Assembly (NCBI GenBank): GCA_950295325.1 | Contig: OX485809.1 | Span: forward strand, 30,704,144 to 30,768,143 | Direction of reading: 5' to 3' | Source: Polytrichum commune | Lineage: Eukaryota > Streptophyta > Polytrichopsida > Polytrichales > Polytrichaceae | Length of the DNA: 64,000 nt | Shown here: one piece after another, positions 1 to 12,338 of the stretch | Layout: each line of letters opens with the position of its first letter | Numbering within the stretch: position 1 is the stretch's first letter | Translations under genes and position numbers: made by a program | Notes under the pieces: model-generated | The model's database searches: none | The model's input: only the letters and a program-made list of their open reading frames with translations | What the model was told of the DNA's origin: nothing

Positions 1-260
1 CACAACAATAAACTCATAGCCCGACGTTTCAACTTCGTACAAAATAAACCCTACATTAATCAACCCTTGTTATATTTTTCTCTTTTGGTGTTGGCTACTT
101 ATGACTATAGTGTCTACCCTCGAAAGGGGGAAGTAGTTTCCTACTTCTACTCCTATGTCTTGAGGACATAGGTCTAGGGGTGGAACGAACAGACACTTCA
201 TTCACGTCGGTCCCTTATAGGGATCGAAGTTTTTTTTCTCTCTTCTCTCTTGACCAAGTG
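1..260 (+). mobile_element. LINE 3' untranslated tail, cut by window start
   Basis: This stretch matches, in opposite orientation, positions 22,361-22,605, which lie just downstream of a LINE C-terminal coding remnant on the minus strand. Shared landmarks are the CGAAAGGGGGAAGTAG block, a short TCCTATGTC/GACATAGG hairpin, and GGGGTGGAACGAAC. I therefore read it as the 3' tail of the same LINE family on the plus strand, with the coding part lost beyond the left edge. The alternative, that it is half of a very large inverted repeat, is less likely because the match stops where the LINE tail should stop. Confidence 0.55.
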
Positions 261-1335
261 CGGTGCACAAACATAGGCACAACCATAGTCGATTATCTTG
301 CATAAGTAACCCATTTTTGTTTCTTTACCGAAGCCAAAGGCACTTTGGTGTAGTCCACAATCTTGGGTATATTAATTCCATTTCAATGTAACTTGAAAAT
401 ATTGTGTTGTCATCCTTTTAGGATTTTGTGTTTTCTTTGATGAAATATGATTTTAATTATACATTTTGTCAATGATTTTTTTTACCCGATACGGGCAAAA
501 CAATCAATGGTATCCATAAATCGCGGCAATAGGCCAACCCACAACCAAGTTAATTGAACATGATTGAGTTCTTTAATGTGCCTTATTAGATTTGGGATTC
601 AACTTATAGGTCCATCGACTTGGTCACGGCCCATTGAAATATTTTCTTTCATTTATTATGTTATCGGGTCAATGGTCTAGTATATTGAGATATCAAGTAT
701 TCAAGTCATCAAACTAACATGCCTTTATGGAAATCTCCCTATCCTTAATTGGAAGTTAGATACTTACCATTGGCGAGTCAATAAGTAGTTTGATCTCCCC
801 CGCCTCTGCTCCTTCAGACTCCACCTTAACAATTCACAACCAATGGCCTTGACTATTGTCCTTTCATCACCTGTCAAAGGTTAGAAAAATTACCTAGACA
901 CACTTTGAACAATAAAGACTATAGCCTTGTCAATTTTATGAAATTATCACCAAATGTCTCAAGTGAAGGCTAATTCATCGAACATTCAAACCATTGAGAT
1001 AATGCAAAAAAATAAATTGTTTATTGCTTGCACTAAGTTACATTCATGCATGTTACGGGGATAGACGGTAAAAATTTCTTTCGACACATATTTATTGAAA
1101 ATTCCAGTTCATTTCCCTCTCATCTTTTTATAACGAAGATCATGACCTTATGCTAATTTGAATGTATTGTCATGACATCAGAAGAGACTGCTCTCAGTGC
1201 TAAACCCTAAGTAACTTTATGAATCCATATTCAACCTTCCACCGGTTAAATCACTCAACCAACAAGAATCGGAAACTTCACAATTCCATCTTCTATTACA
1301 AGAAATGATCCAATTTAGTATGGGCACTCTGGATC
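261..1335. other. AT-rich spacer, nothing recognised
   Basis: No long open frame, tandem repeat or recognisable element was seen. Only short ORFs in all frames. Confidence 0.5.
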
Positions 1336-1339
1336 ACTG

Positions 1340-1510
1340 CTTGGAAATGATCAGTGTTTAGTTACATATGAACCAGTTGAATTTGAGAAATAACCGGTTG
1401 AAGTTCAAGACTTCAGGAGAATTACTGATCGTTTTTAGAGGAATTTCTAGATTAGACCTCAAATGAATGAAAGCCAAACCGGAAGATGTCAACATGTAAC
1501 CGACAGTTGA
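1340..1510 (+). repeat. CCGGTT-rich dispersed repeat, copy 1
   Basis: This is a ~170-200 bp repeat with regularly spaced CCGGTT or near-matches, and the blocks GAAGTTCAAGACTTCA and CAACATGTAACCG. Related copies are at 34,640-34,805, 37,795-38,010 (inverted), 54,740-54,850 (inverted), 58,795-58,970 and 61,306-61,510 (inverted). No coding potential is conserved between the copies. Confidence 0.75.
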
Positions 1511-2450
1511 AAACTCAGATTGTTAACCTTCTTACTGAGGAAACTCTCTTCCTTTTATCACCAAGTGGAAATTCAACCCATACAAGTTAATTTCTCATCA
1601 TCTCGAAAAGTAATGTGTAATATAATTATGTGCTCTCAATTCCCAGTCACAACACATTACGTTGTAGGCCCAATTTAAATTCAACTAGACCATAGTCCGA
1701 CTCACATAGGATATCATGAAATCATGCACTTCCAGACGATAGTCCAACTCCAAGAATCATTCCTCGATACATTAAACAGTTAAGATGCTAGTCCCAATTA
1801 CTATGGCCTTATTTCCACAATAAGAAATCACTCAAAAATCCCCTTAATAGACTATAGAGGAAACAAATCAATTGCAATCACTCGGGTCTTGCACATACAA
1901 CCTATAGCTTCAGGTTAAGATTTCATAAATGATTTTGGGAACTGGAAACCAAGGAATCCCTCCTTGTTTAATGAGCATTCAAGTTAGATTTCAATTATAT
2001 CATGACCTTGCATTTTAACAACAATAAAAATAGTCTAGTTTATTCACAAATTAGTATTAACCTTGGATTAGTATTAACCACTTGATTTCACAGACAATTG
2101 ACTGGCAAGCATGCCTCACACGTAAATGCCACAAGTCACAAAAGATACTTGGTGTTGATTTGCTTTGAAAAGTTACAAAATCTAGCAAAGCCCCGGTCAT
2201 TGAAAAAACTGAAGTTTGGGGGCCTTTACTAAAAATTGCCCTCCTTATATACCTTTACAACACCCCTATAGATATGAAGATTCATGCCCATCTCCATCAA
2301 ACCATGGCCCTTGCAATCTCTATTCTATGATATCTCAAGACCTTAGTCTATTTGCACGTGCTAAATTAAGAAATTTCAATTCATATGAAGTCCTATTCTC
2401 ATTAGTATCCTATTTGCATTAAGAGAAGGCAACAAATTCATATCACACAT
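1511..2450. other. Spacer, nothing recognised
   Basis: AT-rich sequence with only short chance ORFs. No repeat family seen here matches elsewhere in the window. Confidence 0.45.
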
Positions 2451-4640
2451 ACTCGCCATTGCTAGTTTTCGTTTATCTTGACAATCACTCACCACACTGT
2501 ATCCCACACCAAACCCTTACCACATCGCAACCGATATGCATTGAGGTTTCCTCCTGATCTCCCTACCATTGGCAACAAGGACCCATCCCACCCCTCATAG
2601 ATCCACTCAAGACTCACCAAGAACTGCATCACAAACCCCTATATTTACAATGAGGGCCCGCTTCAACCAATTGTTATCACCGAGCATATTACGCCAAAAC
2701 CTACAACACAAATCCAACAATATGCACATCTCACAAAGCCACAACAACAACACAACATCCAAATCACCTCCCCTCACAAACGTTGCTCCTCTAGGCCCAC
2801 CCCGATCTGCACCCAAAACTACAAGTTGTCGGTAACACACCCACCCCAAAACTTGGCGAAACCGGATCCACAAAGGCATCAACCTTGCGGAACTACATTC
2901 CTTACTCCTTGCCCCAATAGCTCGCACACCACCAAAACCACCAACTAGATGACCTGGCATCACACACAAATTAAACAAACAAAGCAACCATGAAAAAATC
3001 CCAAAGCGGCAACCACAACTCGTCTCCGTCCCTGCAACATTGGGTACATGCACGGTTGGAATACCACTTTAGGAGCCATGAACATTGTTTTGTAATTGAT
3101 GTAAGGAATCCAAAAATGCTCCTAAAAAGAAAACAATAGCACACAAATCTAGTATGAATGTAGAAACAAAATTCTAACTCAAAATATTCTTAATAGTCAA
3201 GTGTTATTTTTTATAATCATAAATTTGAGGCACTTGGTGCTTTGAGATGAGTAATTTGTACATGTTTTATAAGTGTTGAAGATTACTTTAGGTTTGTATC
3301 ACTCCCTTACATCCTAGTTTGTTTGAATTTATTTCAAAATTGTCAAGTAAAGGTCCTTCTGCATGTTGCTCTATTGTTCATAAACATGTGCATTCATTTA
3401 GAATATAAACTTCATAAAAACATGGAATTTTACATATTTATGAACTCCATGTTGATGTTAACATATTAGTTGAATTAGGTATGTTGCATCTTATGATGTA
3501 TGCTCTCACACTACAACCATTCCTTTGCTTATCTTCAAAAAGTTATGCATTTTGTGACAAGTTCTTAGTGCAATAGAAAGGACATTGGTAATAAACTAAC
3601 ATCATTAAATTCCATTAGTTTTGGTTCAAACAATATATAAGATGCGCAAAGGACTATTAATTCTTATGTTTAAAAGAAGATGTATTTATGAGGTACTTCA
3701 AAACCTTAAAAAATTGACAGTTTTGGTCAAGGACATTCCTTTTGGGTACCTAACCTTGCATGTACCCCATTGCATTACTCAACCTCACCAACCTTCCCAA
3801 ATATTTGCCCACACACACCAAAAATAATCATCAAACTTGCACCAAACCCCATGTAATAAGTCGGAGCCATGCTCATTATGCAACTCCAATACACGCACAT
3901 CAAACATTAGCCCCAAATTCAAAATAGCTAGCCACCAATATGCACAAACGGCCATATCCCCAATGATCAATAATTTAACATCTTGCCCGCCCCTACAAAC
4001 ACACAACTTTCAAAACATCCAACCACCAAAAACAACCATACCCATAAGCCCCATTACATATAAAACACCACACCCCACAAAATCCTAAGCCCACCACAAA
4101 GATGACTCAATAAGCAACTTCAATGTAAGGTACCTCCCCGTCTATGCCCCAACCACCTTGCATCCCATACACACGAACCCACACTTCAAGAGCAACCAAA
4201 TTGTGCACTAATGGTATGCACCTCACTCTCTCCACATCCAAACCACCTTTACATGGATTGCAATTGTAACCATACCACAATCCCCAATTCATGCATCCAT
4301 GACCAAGACACAAATTCCAAGTTGAGCAATGAAACAACCGGCTCCCATTCGAGAGCCAACGACCTCACCTGCACCATAAACACACCACAATCCAACCCAA
4401 ATTTACCTAAAACTCAATGGCAACCACATTACAAATTCCAAATTGAGCAGCCACAACCTCACTTGCACCCCAATGTCTCCATGCGCTAGCCTCACTACCC
4501 AATTTGCAAAAGCAACCACACCACAACCACCAACTTGCATACCAGTGGCCACATGCCAACAACAAACAAACCCCAAAGATCACCTCAACCAAACTAATAA
4601 CCACAAATACATAAGATCATTACATCCAACCTAAATGCAT
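2450..4640 (+). mobile_element. C-rich, LINE-like decayed segment
   Basis: The plus strand is strongly C- and A-rich, with Pro/Thr/His/Asn/Gln-rich broken frames (longest 2,569-2,835, 3,837-4,088 and 4,211-4,489). This composition is the same as in the recognisable LINE relics at 10.8-15.3 and 18-20.5 kb, so it may be a decayed 5' part (ORF1 or endonuclease region) of such an element. I could not identify a domain. The stretch 3,060-3,760 in the middle is AT-rich and shows nothing. Confidence 0.3.
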
Positions 4641-4852
4641 ATCTTTAGTTGCCAATTAATATGTCTACCAACATGAGAACAACGAGCATGTACTGCTTTG
4701 AGCAATGGCCACATGAAGATCCTCCCAAGAGGGAGTTCTATCTTCAAAAGTGAGAAAATAATACCCTCAGGAACCCATGCAAGAGAGGAGCATGGAGGTT
4801 GACCACAATGGGAGGTCCGAGCGCATGACATCATGACACTCATGTGGTTAGG

Positions 4853-5807
4853 CTTCACAAAATTCAAAGATAGTACCATAGTTTAATAGCAGGTTCAACA
4901 AAAAAAATCTAAAAATAGATGCCAAAATTTTAGAATATTATTGGCATTTTTTGCCGAATATGAAATTTATTATTTTTCAAAATTGCCGAAAAGTGAGAAA
5001 TTTTAACTTCTCATTAGAGTTTTACTTACAGTGGAAGCATATGTGAATTTTGAAAGAGAGAAGGTGCTCCTTTTGTAATCAAGCTCACTTACATTAGTCC
5101 ACAAAGAATATGGGTTAAGAAGTAGCAAGACTCTAGGTGAGGCTTTTCAAATGTGTTGTACACAAAATTTTGGAGTCCAATTGAGCATAGAAGATGAAGT
5201 TTTATAGAATTTTGTCCAACTAACAAAAGTTGAGAAATCAATCCTTCTTCCACCTCCAACAAGTTTTGTGTCAAAATAAGTCTTTATGCAAAAGGTATGG
5301 ACAAAACATTGCAGCCGTGTAAAGATCAAAAAATTAAAATGCGTTCATAACAGTTTCGGAGCTCATTTGTGCATAGAAGATCAACTTTTTTGGAATTTTG
5401 TTGGTCTAAGAAAAGTTTAGAAATCAAGTAATCTTTCACCTCCAACAAATTTTATGTCATTTGAAGACTCTATGCAAAAGTTATGCGTGTTATAAAAATG
5501 AAGTCTAACTCGGTGCTTCACCTCAAAGTTTACATATCCCATATGCATTGTTGAACACAACTCCACTCTACTTGCATAAAGCACAGAGCATTCTCAACTC
5601 TTCACTCACATCTTACTTGTCATTCAATGCAAGAGAGATGTACAAGATATAAGCTTAAATAGAAAATGAATTTAAGCCGAATTTTAAAAATTAAAAGAGA
5701 AAATTGCCGAAAATATGAATATATTATTTAAAGGTGCCGAACCTACTTTTTGAACTTTAATTAATTATTCGGCTAACATGTGTCGAACCAACTATGAACC
5801 TACGGTA
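4853..5807 (+). repeat. Left arm of large inverted repeat
   Basis: It pairs with 9,365-10,318. Within the arm, two related units start near 5,184 and 5,371 (about 187 bp apart), each with a GCATAGAAGAT start and a CACCTCCAACAA core. Outside the arm the homology stops sharply: ACGGTA is shared, then the sequences diverge. Confidence 0.85.
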
Positions 5808-6271
5808 TATAGTTTTGAGTCACCTTCACTGAAACATATGCATGGTAAGCTTAATGGAGTTGTGTACTTGACCGTGCTTGCACCCGTTTAGGAAGGTAAG
5901 TTGTCTTGGTGAGTGGGCATATGTAGTGGAGGATGAGCATAGGTTTCATGATTTGTTGGCAATTTTGAGTACTTGAAGGTAAGGCAAGATTGTGGTCATG
6001 GTTGGGATTTTGGTGATGTTTTCACTAGAATAGATGGATATGTATATCATTGCTAGCATGCCATCTTTAGTTGGGGTGTATGTTTAAAATAGATTGTGTT
6101 TATGTGGTGTGGCGTTATTGGAGTTGTTGTATATGATTTTGTAGTCCGGGAGATTTTGGTCCATGTAGGATGTAGACTCGTTTTTATGCCATTTGGTTTC
6201 CTGTATCAATATAATTTACATGGGGTTGTGGAGTATTTGTAGGAATTCTTGGATGCCTGATAAGTTGGAGT

Positions 6272-7250
6272 TTATATGGCAAGTATTCCATGGGTTGTGG
6301 TGTTGTGGTGGTATGCGGTCTTAGGTGGGGTGTGTTTTGTGTGGATCATGGGTAGGGTAGGGTTGTCTCGATTTATATTGTGGGTGCATTTGGCTATCTC
6401 TTGGATTAATGTTCGTGGGAAGAAAGGAAATTGTTTGCATAGGTTGTATTGGATTATGGTATTTCTTTTGATGAATCTTTCATTAAGGTGGGCATATGTT
6501 TGTTGTGTTGTGGTTAATTGTGTGGCTATATATTGGTAGGGGTATGCAAGTAGGTGTATAGTCATCCTAGGATGAGGAGGCACTAAGGGTCTAGTTTGTT
6601 TAAGAGGTGTGTGTTGCAATTTTATGGGATGGGGTTGAGTGCTATGATGAAAGCAAAGAGCATGTGGTGTGGGGGGTAGGTGGTGAGGAGGGTGTTATGT
6701 GTGAGGAGGTATTTTAGGTTTGGGTAGTGGGTGAGTGTTTGTTGTGGTTGAGGTGTGGTTCAAAACAAACCTTTGAGTGGGAGTAGTGTTGTTATAATCT
6801 TAGTGTGTTTGATGTGAAGTATTGTATTGTCTTTTGGTGGAATTCTTTGGGGAGTGTTTGAATTATTTTTGTGTAGGCGGAGAGCTTGGAGTATTTGGGG
6901 TGCTTGTGGTGTGGGTGTAATAGGATATGAAACATTATGGCTATGATGGGGGGGGGGGGGGGGGGGGGGAGGGGGGGATATACAAGGGTGGGTGGAGGTT
7001 GATAGTGCATTGTGCGGGGGTAGGATTGGGTGTGGGATGGTTATGTTGATTTTGTAGTTTTTGTGTGTGTGGATTATGAAATATATACATGAAATTTGTG
7101 ATGTAAGTGATATGGTGCATGTTTATGATGGTGTGGGTATGTGATGTTGTGGGGGATGGGTGACGTTGCTTATTATTATAGCAAAGAATATGACTTGAGC
7201 TCTCTAGTGATAAATCGAACAACGGATATGTATGGCAAGCCATTATTGAT
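6272..7250 (-). mobile_element. C-rich (minus strand) LINE-like decayed segment
   Basis: The minus strand has the His/Pro/Thr-rich style of the LINE relics elsewhere, with frames 6,619-6,272 and 7,243-6,941. It includes a run of 22 G at 6,948-6,969. No domain is identifiable, so assignment to a LINE rests on composition alone. Confidence 0.25.
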
Positions 7251-7360
7251 ACACTAATTGGGTTTTATTCATGACAACTATTGAAGCCTTGGTGATGTTG
7301 ATGTGGTGGAAAGTCTGGTGGTCTCACCAACGATAGGACCATGTGGAGGGGATTTAAACC

Positions 7361-7381
7361 GGGGGGGGGGGGGGGGGGGGG
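7361..7381 (+). repeat. Poly-G run of 21
   Basis: This is an uninterrupted G homopolymer. Similar runs occur at 6,948-6,969 (G) and, as C, at 11,617-11,631, 16,767-16,784, 20,505-20,518, 43,466-43,482 and 52,478-52,490. Confidence 0.95.
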
Positions 7382-7567
7382 AGGATTGCAAATGAACGTC
7401 AAGGAGGGAGACAACAATGATTTTGGAGTACGTTGTGCGTGCATTGTTGAGACAATTATAATTTACGGATCATGACATTCACCATTTGATGGACATGGAG
7501 GGTACGGTGTTTGAGAGTCTCGATGGATGCTTCCACTTGTTGGGCAATATTTAGGTTGATGCATGAC

Positions 7568-7938
7568 GATAGTGAGGCAACTTTCCCGTCGATCTTCTCT
7601 GCCCACTCCAATATGACTTTGTTGAAAGTTTCATCCTTGATTGTTGTGTTATTAATTGTGGTCATAGTCATTGCTTGTAATTTCTCTATGATAGCCTCTA
7701 TAGCCAGGGTTTGGGCCAGGTTTATGTTGGTCCAATTGGGTTTCATGTCAACAATAGTGAGGCAACTTTCCCAACAATCTTCTTTGCCCACACCTACATG
7801 GCCTTGCTGAAAATTGTCTTGATGATTGTTGTGTTGTTGATTGTGGCTTGAGTCATTTATTGTAATTTGTCTATGATAGCCACTCTAGTCAGGGTTTGGG
7901 CCAAGCATATGTTGATGCAATTGGGTCTTTTGTCGTCG
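7568..7938. repeat. Two-copy 184-bp tandem repeat
   Basis: AGTGAGGCAACTTTCCC recurs 184 bp apart (from about 7,568 and 7,752). The following sequence is shared down to CAGGGTTTGGGCCA and the GGTTT/GGTCTT block. On the minus strand the first unit gives part of a 111-residue open frame (7,791-7,456) with the local motif NLAQTLAIEAIIEKLQ, and the second gives CLAQTLTRVAIIDKLQ. The unit may therefore once have been coding. I do not recognise the protein. Confidence 0.75.
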
Positions 7939-8502
7939 ATGTGTCCTTTTTGAGGAACAAAATCCACATGCCTACCTAACATTACGGTGGAGCACTGCAA
8001 CCATTCTGTATGCATAGCCATATTGAGGCAATGTATTTGACACCACCTAGATAGTTTGTCGTGCTTATGTCGAGAGGAATTTCCGAAGGTGATGTCTAAG
8101 ATGGTGTCCTCCCTGACAAATTGCTTGTTGATTCTCAAAAATGTGCTTTGTGACTTTTTTTGGGTGAGGTTTTCTGCGATGAGGGTGGTACTATTATAGA
8201 GTTCCGTTTTGTTGCCAACTTCATTGTCTCAAGTCACTGTCACTTTGAGCTTCTCTTGGTTGTAGATGAGTCCATGATCCAAGCATGTGTCACAAGCATC
8301 TCAATTTTTAGTGTGAGGAAAACAAAGTCTTTTGTGAATTCCAACTTCACGGAAGTCACAAATTCGAGTTGTTTGCCTTTGTAGTAGTTTTCTCTACCTC
8401 CTTGAAGATGCCATGGACGGGGGGTGCAACGTAGTAAGTATCCTTTTCTTCTTCTCCCAACTCTAAGAGGAATGCCCATGCCTTTGAGGAAGGCGGTTCC
8501 AT

Positions 8503-8759
8503 CCATGTGTCAGTATTGTAGGTTTATTTTGATGAAACCTGCCTAATTCTTGGTCATGGCGTTGGATTAGGTATTAACAGGGTCGAAGTAATTTGCGCGA
8601 AGTGCTATGCCCATCTTGGTTCATTATGGCTTATGCTCTTGAAACGGCATTCAAAGCGAATTATGTTGTGGAAGACATCAAAGAGTCTGGTGACCTTATT
8701 GACTTTCTCTTGACATGGGTTTTGTGTAAAATGAAGGTTGTACATGGTACCTCATTCCA
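8503..8759 (+). repeat. Contig-end duplicate, left of gap
   Basis: These 257 bases are repeated, as far as I can read without change, at 8,960-9,216 on the other side of the N run. Confidence 0.9.
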
Positions 8760-8959
8760 NNNNNNNNNNNNNNNNNNNNNNNNNNNNNNNNNNNNNNNNN
8801 NNNNNNNNNNNNNNNNNNNNNNNNNNNNNNNNNNNNNNNNNNNNNNNNNNNNNNNNNNNNNNNNNNNNNNNNNNNNNNNNNNNNNNNNNNNNNNNNNNNN
8901 NNNNNNNNNNNNNNNNNNNNNNNNNNNNNNNNNNNNNNNNNNNNNNNNNNNNNNNNNNN
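8760..8959. other. Assembly gap (200 N)
   Basis: Exactly 200 N. Because the same 257 bases lie on both sides, this is best explained as two contig ends that overlap but were not merged. The real sequence probably has one copy and no gap. Confidence 0.9.
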
Positions 8960-9216
8960 CCATGTGTCAGTATTGTAGGTTTATTTTGATGAAACCTGCC
9001 TAATTCTTGGTCATGGCGTTGGATTAGGTATTAACAGGGTCGAAGTAATTTGCGCGAAGTGCTATGCCCATCTTGGTTCATTATGGCTTATGCTCTTGAA
9101 ACGGCATTCAAAGCGAATTATGTTGTGGAAGACATCAAAGAGTCTGGTGACCTTATTGACTTTCTCTTGACATGGGTTTTGTGTAAAATGAAGGTTGTAC
9201 ATGGTACCTCATTCCA
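8960..9216 (+). repeat. Contig-end duplicate, right of gap
   Basis: Same 257 bases as 8,503-8,759. It continues into 9,217-9,364, which joins the right arm of the large inverted repeat. Confidence 0.9.
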
Positions 9217-9364
9217 ACGTTTGTTGAGTAAGAGTTCTAGTGGGACTCGTGGGAATGCTCACTTCAAGATGCATAATTCTATAACTTCATCTGGTGGTGT
9301 GTGTATCATGTGGAATTCAACATCAGTATGGGTTTCCTTCGTGATTGGGGTGCCTCGACTCTTC

Positions 9365-10318
9365 TACCGTAGGTTCATAGTTGGTTCGACACATGTTAGC
9401 CGAATAATTAATTAAAGTTCAAAAAGTAGGTTCGGCACCTTTAAATAATATATTCATATTTTCGGCAATTTTCTCTTTTAATTTTTAAAATTCGGCTTAA
9501 ATTCATTTTCTATTTAAGCTTATATCTTGTACATCTCTCTTGCATTGAATGACAAGTAAGATGTGAGTGAAGAGTTGAGAATGCTCTGTGCTTTATGCAA
9601 GTAGAGTGGAGTTGTGTTCAACAATGCATATGGGATATGTAAACTTTGAGGTGAAGCACCGAGTTAGACTTCATTTTTATAACACGCATAACTTTTGCAT
9701 AGAGTCTTCAAATGACATAAAATTTGTTGGAGGTGAAAGATTACTTGATTTCTAAACTTTTCTTAGACCAACAAAATTCCAAAAAAGTTGATCTTCTATG
9801 CACAAATGAGCTCCGAAACTGTTATGAACGCATTTTAATTTTTTGATCTTTACACGGCTGCAATGTTTTGTCCATACCTTTTGCATAAAGACTTATTTTG
9901 ACACAAAACTTGTTGGAGGTGGAAGAAGGATTGATTTCTCAACTTTTGTTAGTTGGACAAAATTCTATAAAACTTCATCTTCTATGCTCAATTGGACTCC
10001 AAAATTTTGTGTACAACACATTTGAAAAGCCTCACCTAGAGTCTTGCTACTTCTTAACCCATATTCTTTGTGGACTAATGTAAGTGAGCTTGATTACAAA
10101 AGGAGCACCTTCTCTCTTTCAAAATTCACATATGCTTCCACTGTAAGTAAAACTCTAATGAGAAGTTAAAATTTCTCACTTTTCGGCAATTTTGAAAAAT
10201 AATAAATTTCATATTCGGCAAAAAATGCCAATAATATTCTAAAATTTTGGCATCTATTTTTAGATTTTTTTTGTTGAACCTGCTATTAAACTATGGTACT
10301 ATCTTTGAATTTTGTGAA
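9365..10318 (-). repeat. Right arm of large inverted repeat
   Basis: Reverse complement of 4,853-5,807. The positions pair at a near-constant coordinate sum (15,171 at one end, 15,172 at the other), showing a single net indel over ~955 bp. Confidence 0.85.
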
Positions 10319-10815
10319 GGAAAATATCACAAACATTTGAAAAATACATTTATATACAAATCCAAGCAATTTATACTGGCAAAATATTTTTCAAAAAAGT
10401 ATGCATATTAGATGACGGTGCAAGTAGTATGTGAGTAGGTATATTGAACATGTAGTTGTCTAAAATTTGTTTAGAACATGATGAAATTACATTGAACTAA
10501 TATTTTATAGATTTTTTTTGTAATGATGCCCTTTAGTCTATAATGAATTAAAGAAATATGAAAAAAATAAAGTTCAAAATAGTTAAGGTCATGAAATTTA
10601 TGTCCAAAACCGGATCTAGTCATTTGCTTTTGAGCATTAGTTTATTTGATAAGCTTTGATGATATCATCTTGGTATTTTACATTCAAGTACTCAACACGA
10701 CAATAGAGGTCACCATGGAAAAACGTTCGATTTAAACAATAATTTGTTGCTACTTGTAGGCATTTGACCCAGAAAACTATGGTTATAAGTTACTGGAGCA
10801 TTTTTTAGTCCACTT
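10319..10815. other. AT-rich spacer, nothing recognised
   Basis: Lies between the right arm of the inverted repeat and the first readable LINE fragment. No open frame or repeat was seen. Confidence 0.45.
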
Positions 10816-12338
10816 TACCATGCATGCACCTAAAAGAGATCCAAGACCAAATCAAAGTCCTAACAAACCATGAACCATGCCACCAAATCACCCTAGCCAT
10901 AGACTTCAGCAGAGATATCCTCCTCAAAGGAATGACATCCAACGGCATAATATTCCCCCCAAACCAACACGACCACAAATGGGCCCACTATATTTATAAC
11001 CTATGACTCCACACCATAGACTACCAAAACAAATACCACGACAAGGATGCCACAACTACATTGTGACAAGCCTCACATATGGTTTCTATACAACCTCTAC
11101 AATTACACCACCCTGACATGTTGCACACTAGTTGATGATATTCGAAACCCTAGTCACTACCCGGTCTATCCACAACTAACCCCCAACATGATAAACCTCT
11201 TGACACCCTCCGTATCACATACCTCACCCCCCCCCCCTAAAACCAATCTTCATAAACTCCAAACAACATTTTTTATTTTTTATTTTAAGAAGCAATGAAT
11301 AGCTAGCATTATGAGCACACTACAACACAAGCAACTCACTCCCATGCAATGGGCATAAACGCAATACAAATTCTAATAAATCATAAACTCCTTGAACAAC
11401 TGTATTGAACTAACATGTATGATCCAACCCGCCCAAGCATAACACCAAGGAGGTTTCCTCCATAGAAAACAACATAAACTATGGAAACACTAACTAAAAA
11501 TCCATCATAGCATATGCAAAGCAATATGTGCCATATGCAACCATCCTCATACACCCCTACCCAACCACCTGGACATACTTGCCTTACAATTATCTTTAAA
11601 CATCAAAATCCCCCCTCCCCCCCCCCCCCCCAACCCCCAACACACAACTATACAACCACTTTTCATGCGAAGTACACAACAACTACCTCAAAATATTAGC
11701 CTAAGGTAAAGCCCCATGCCCCAACATTATCCCTGATAAAATAATTAAATCACTACTATCATTTTGTCAATACATGTTTTTTCCTATACTTCCGACAATG
11801 GAACAAACAAAAAGAAAACCCAACCCACTAGAGACACAACAAAACCATCTTATACAAAAACAGACAACCCCAAACTGCTTGCAAATTTGAAACCCATAGC
11901 GCTAGCCAACACAATATAGAAACTTTGCACCAACACCTTAATGGCCCTTCCCACAAGCTACAAAGAACAATATAGATTTATATACTTCACCAAATAATGA
12001 TTCATATCATAACACAACACATGACAAAACACATCCAAATGATCATAGCAACTCTTAAAGATGCAAACCTCACAAACAAAGATATATACCTAATCTACAT
12101 AGGCTTCCGAAACACATACAGGTCCATTGAACATGCTTGACTACAAACCGTTATGGAGGATCTAGGCTCCCCAACATGATGCAATAGGATTAGTTGGAAA
12201 CATACATACAAACTCTACCACCTCCTTCTCCATAAACCACTTTTTAACTACACCCCCAACACAAGTAAGTTGAGGAACCATGCAAGGAGATACCCTCAAT
12301 CCATACTTTGGTCATCATATTCCTATAACTATTCCTTA

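Larger units (their letters stand above)
4853..10318. mobile_element. Large element with ~955-bp inverted terminal arms
   Basis: Arms 4,853-5,807 and 9,365-10,318 are reverse complements of each other and almost identical; they differ by at least one single-base indel. Both ends begin CTTCACAAAATTCAAAG when read inward. The arms contain a two-copy ~187-bp internal repeat, and their 60- and 61-residue chance ORFs are the same in both. The interior (~3.56 kb as shown, ~3.1 kb after removing the false gap) is G/T-rich on the plus strand and has broken minus-strand frames with no domain I recognise. I see no target-site duplication. It could be a foldback-type DNA transposon, a non-autonomous element with long inverted repeats, or a local inverted duplication. 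Confidence 0.7.

Noticed and set aside
8593..9415. Open frames crossing the N run
   Set aside because: They exist only because N is translated as X; the flanking 257 bp is duplicated by assembly.
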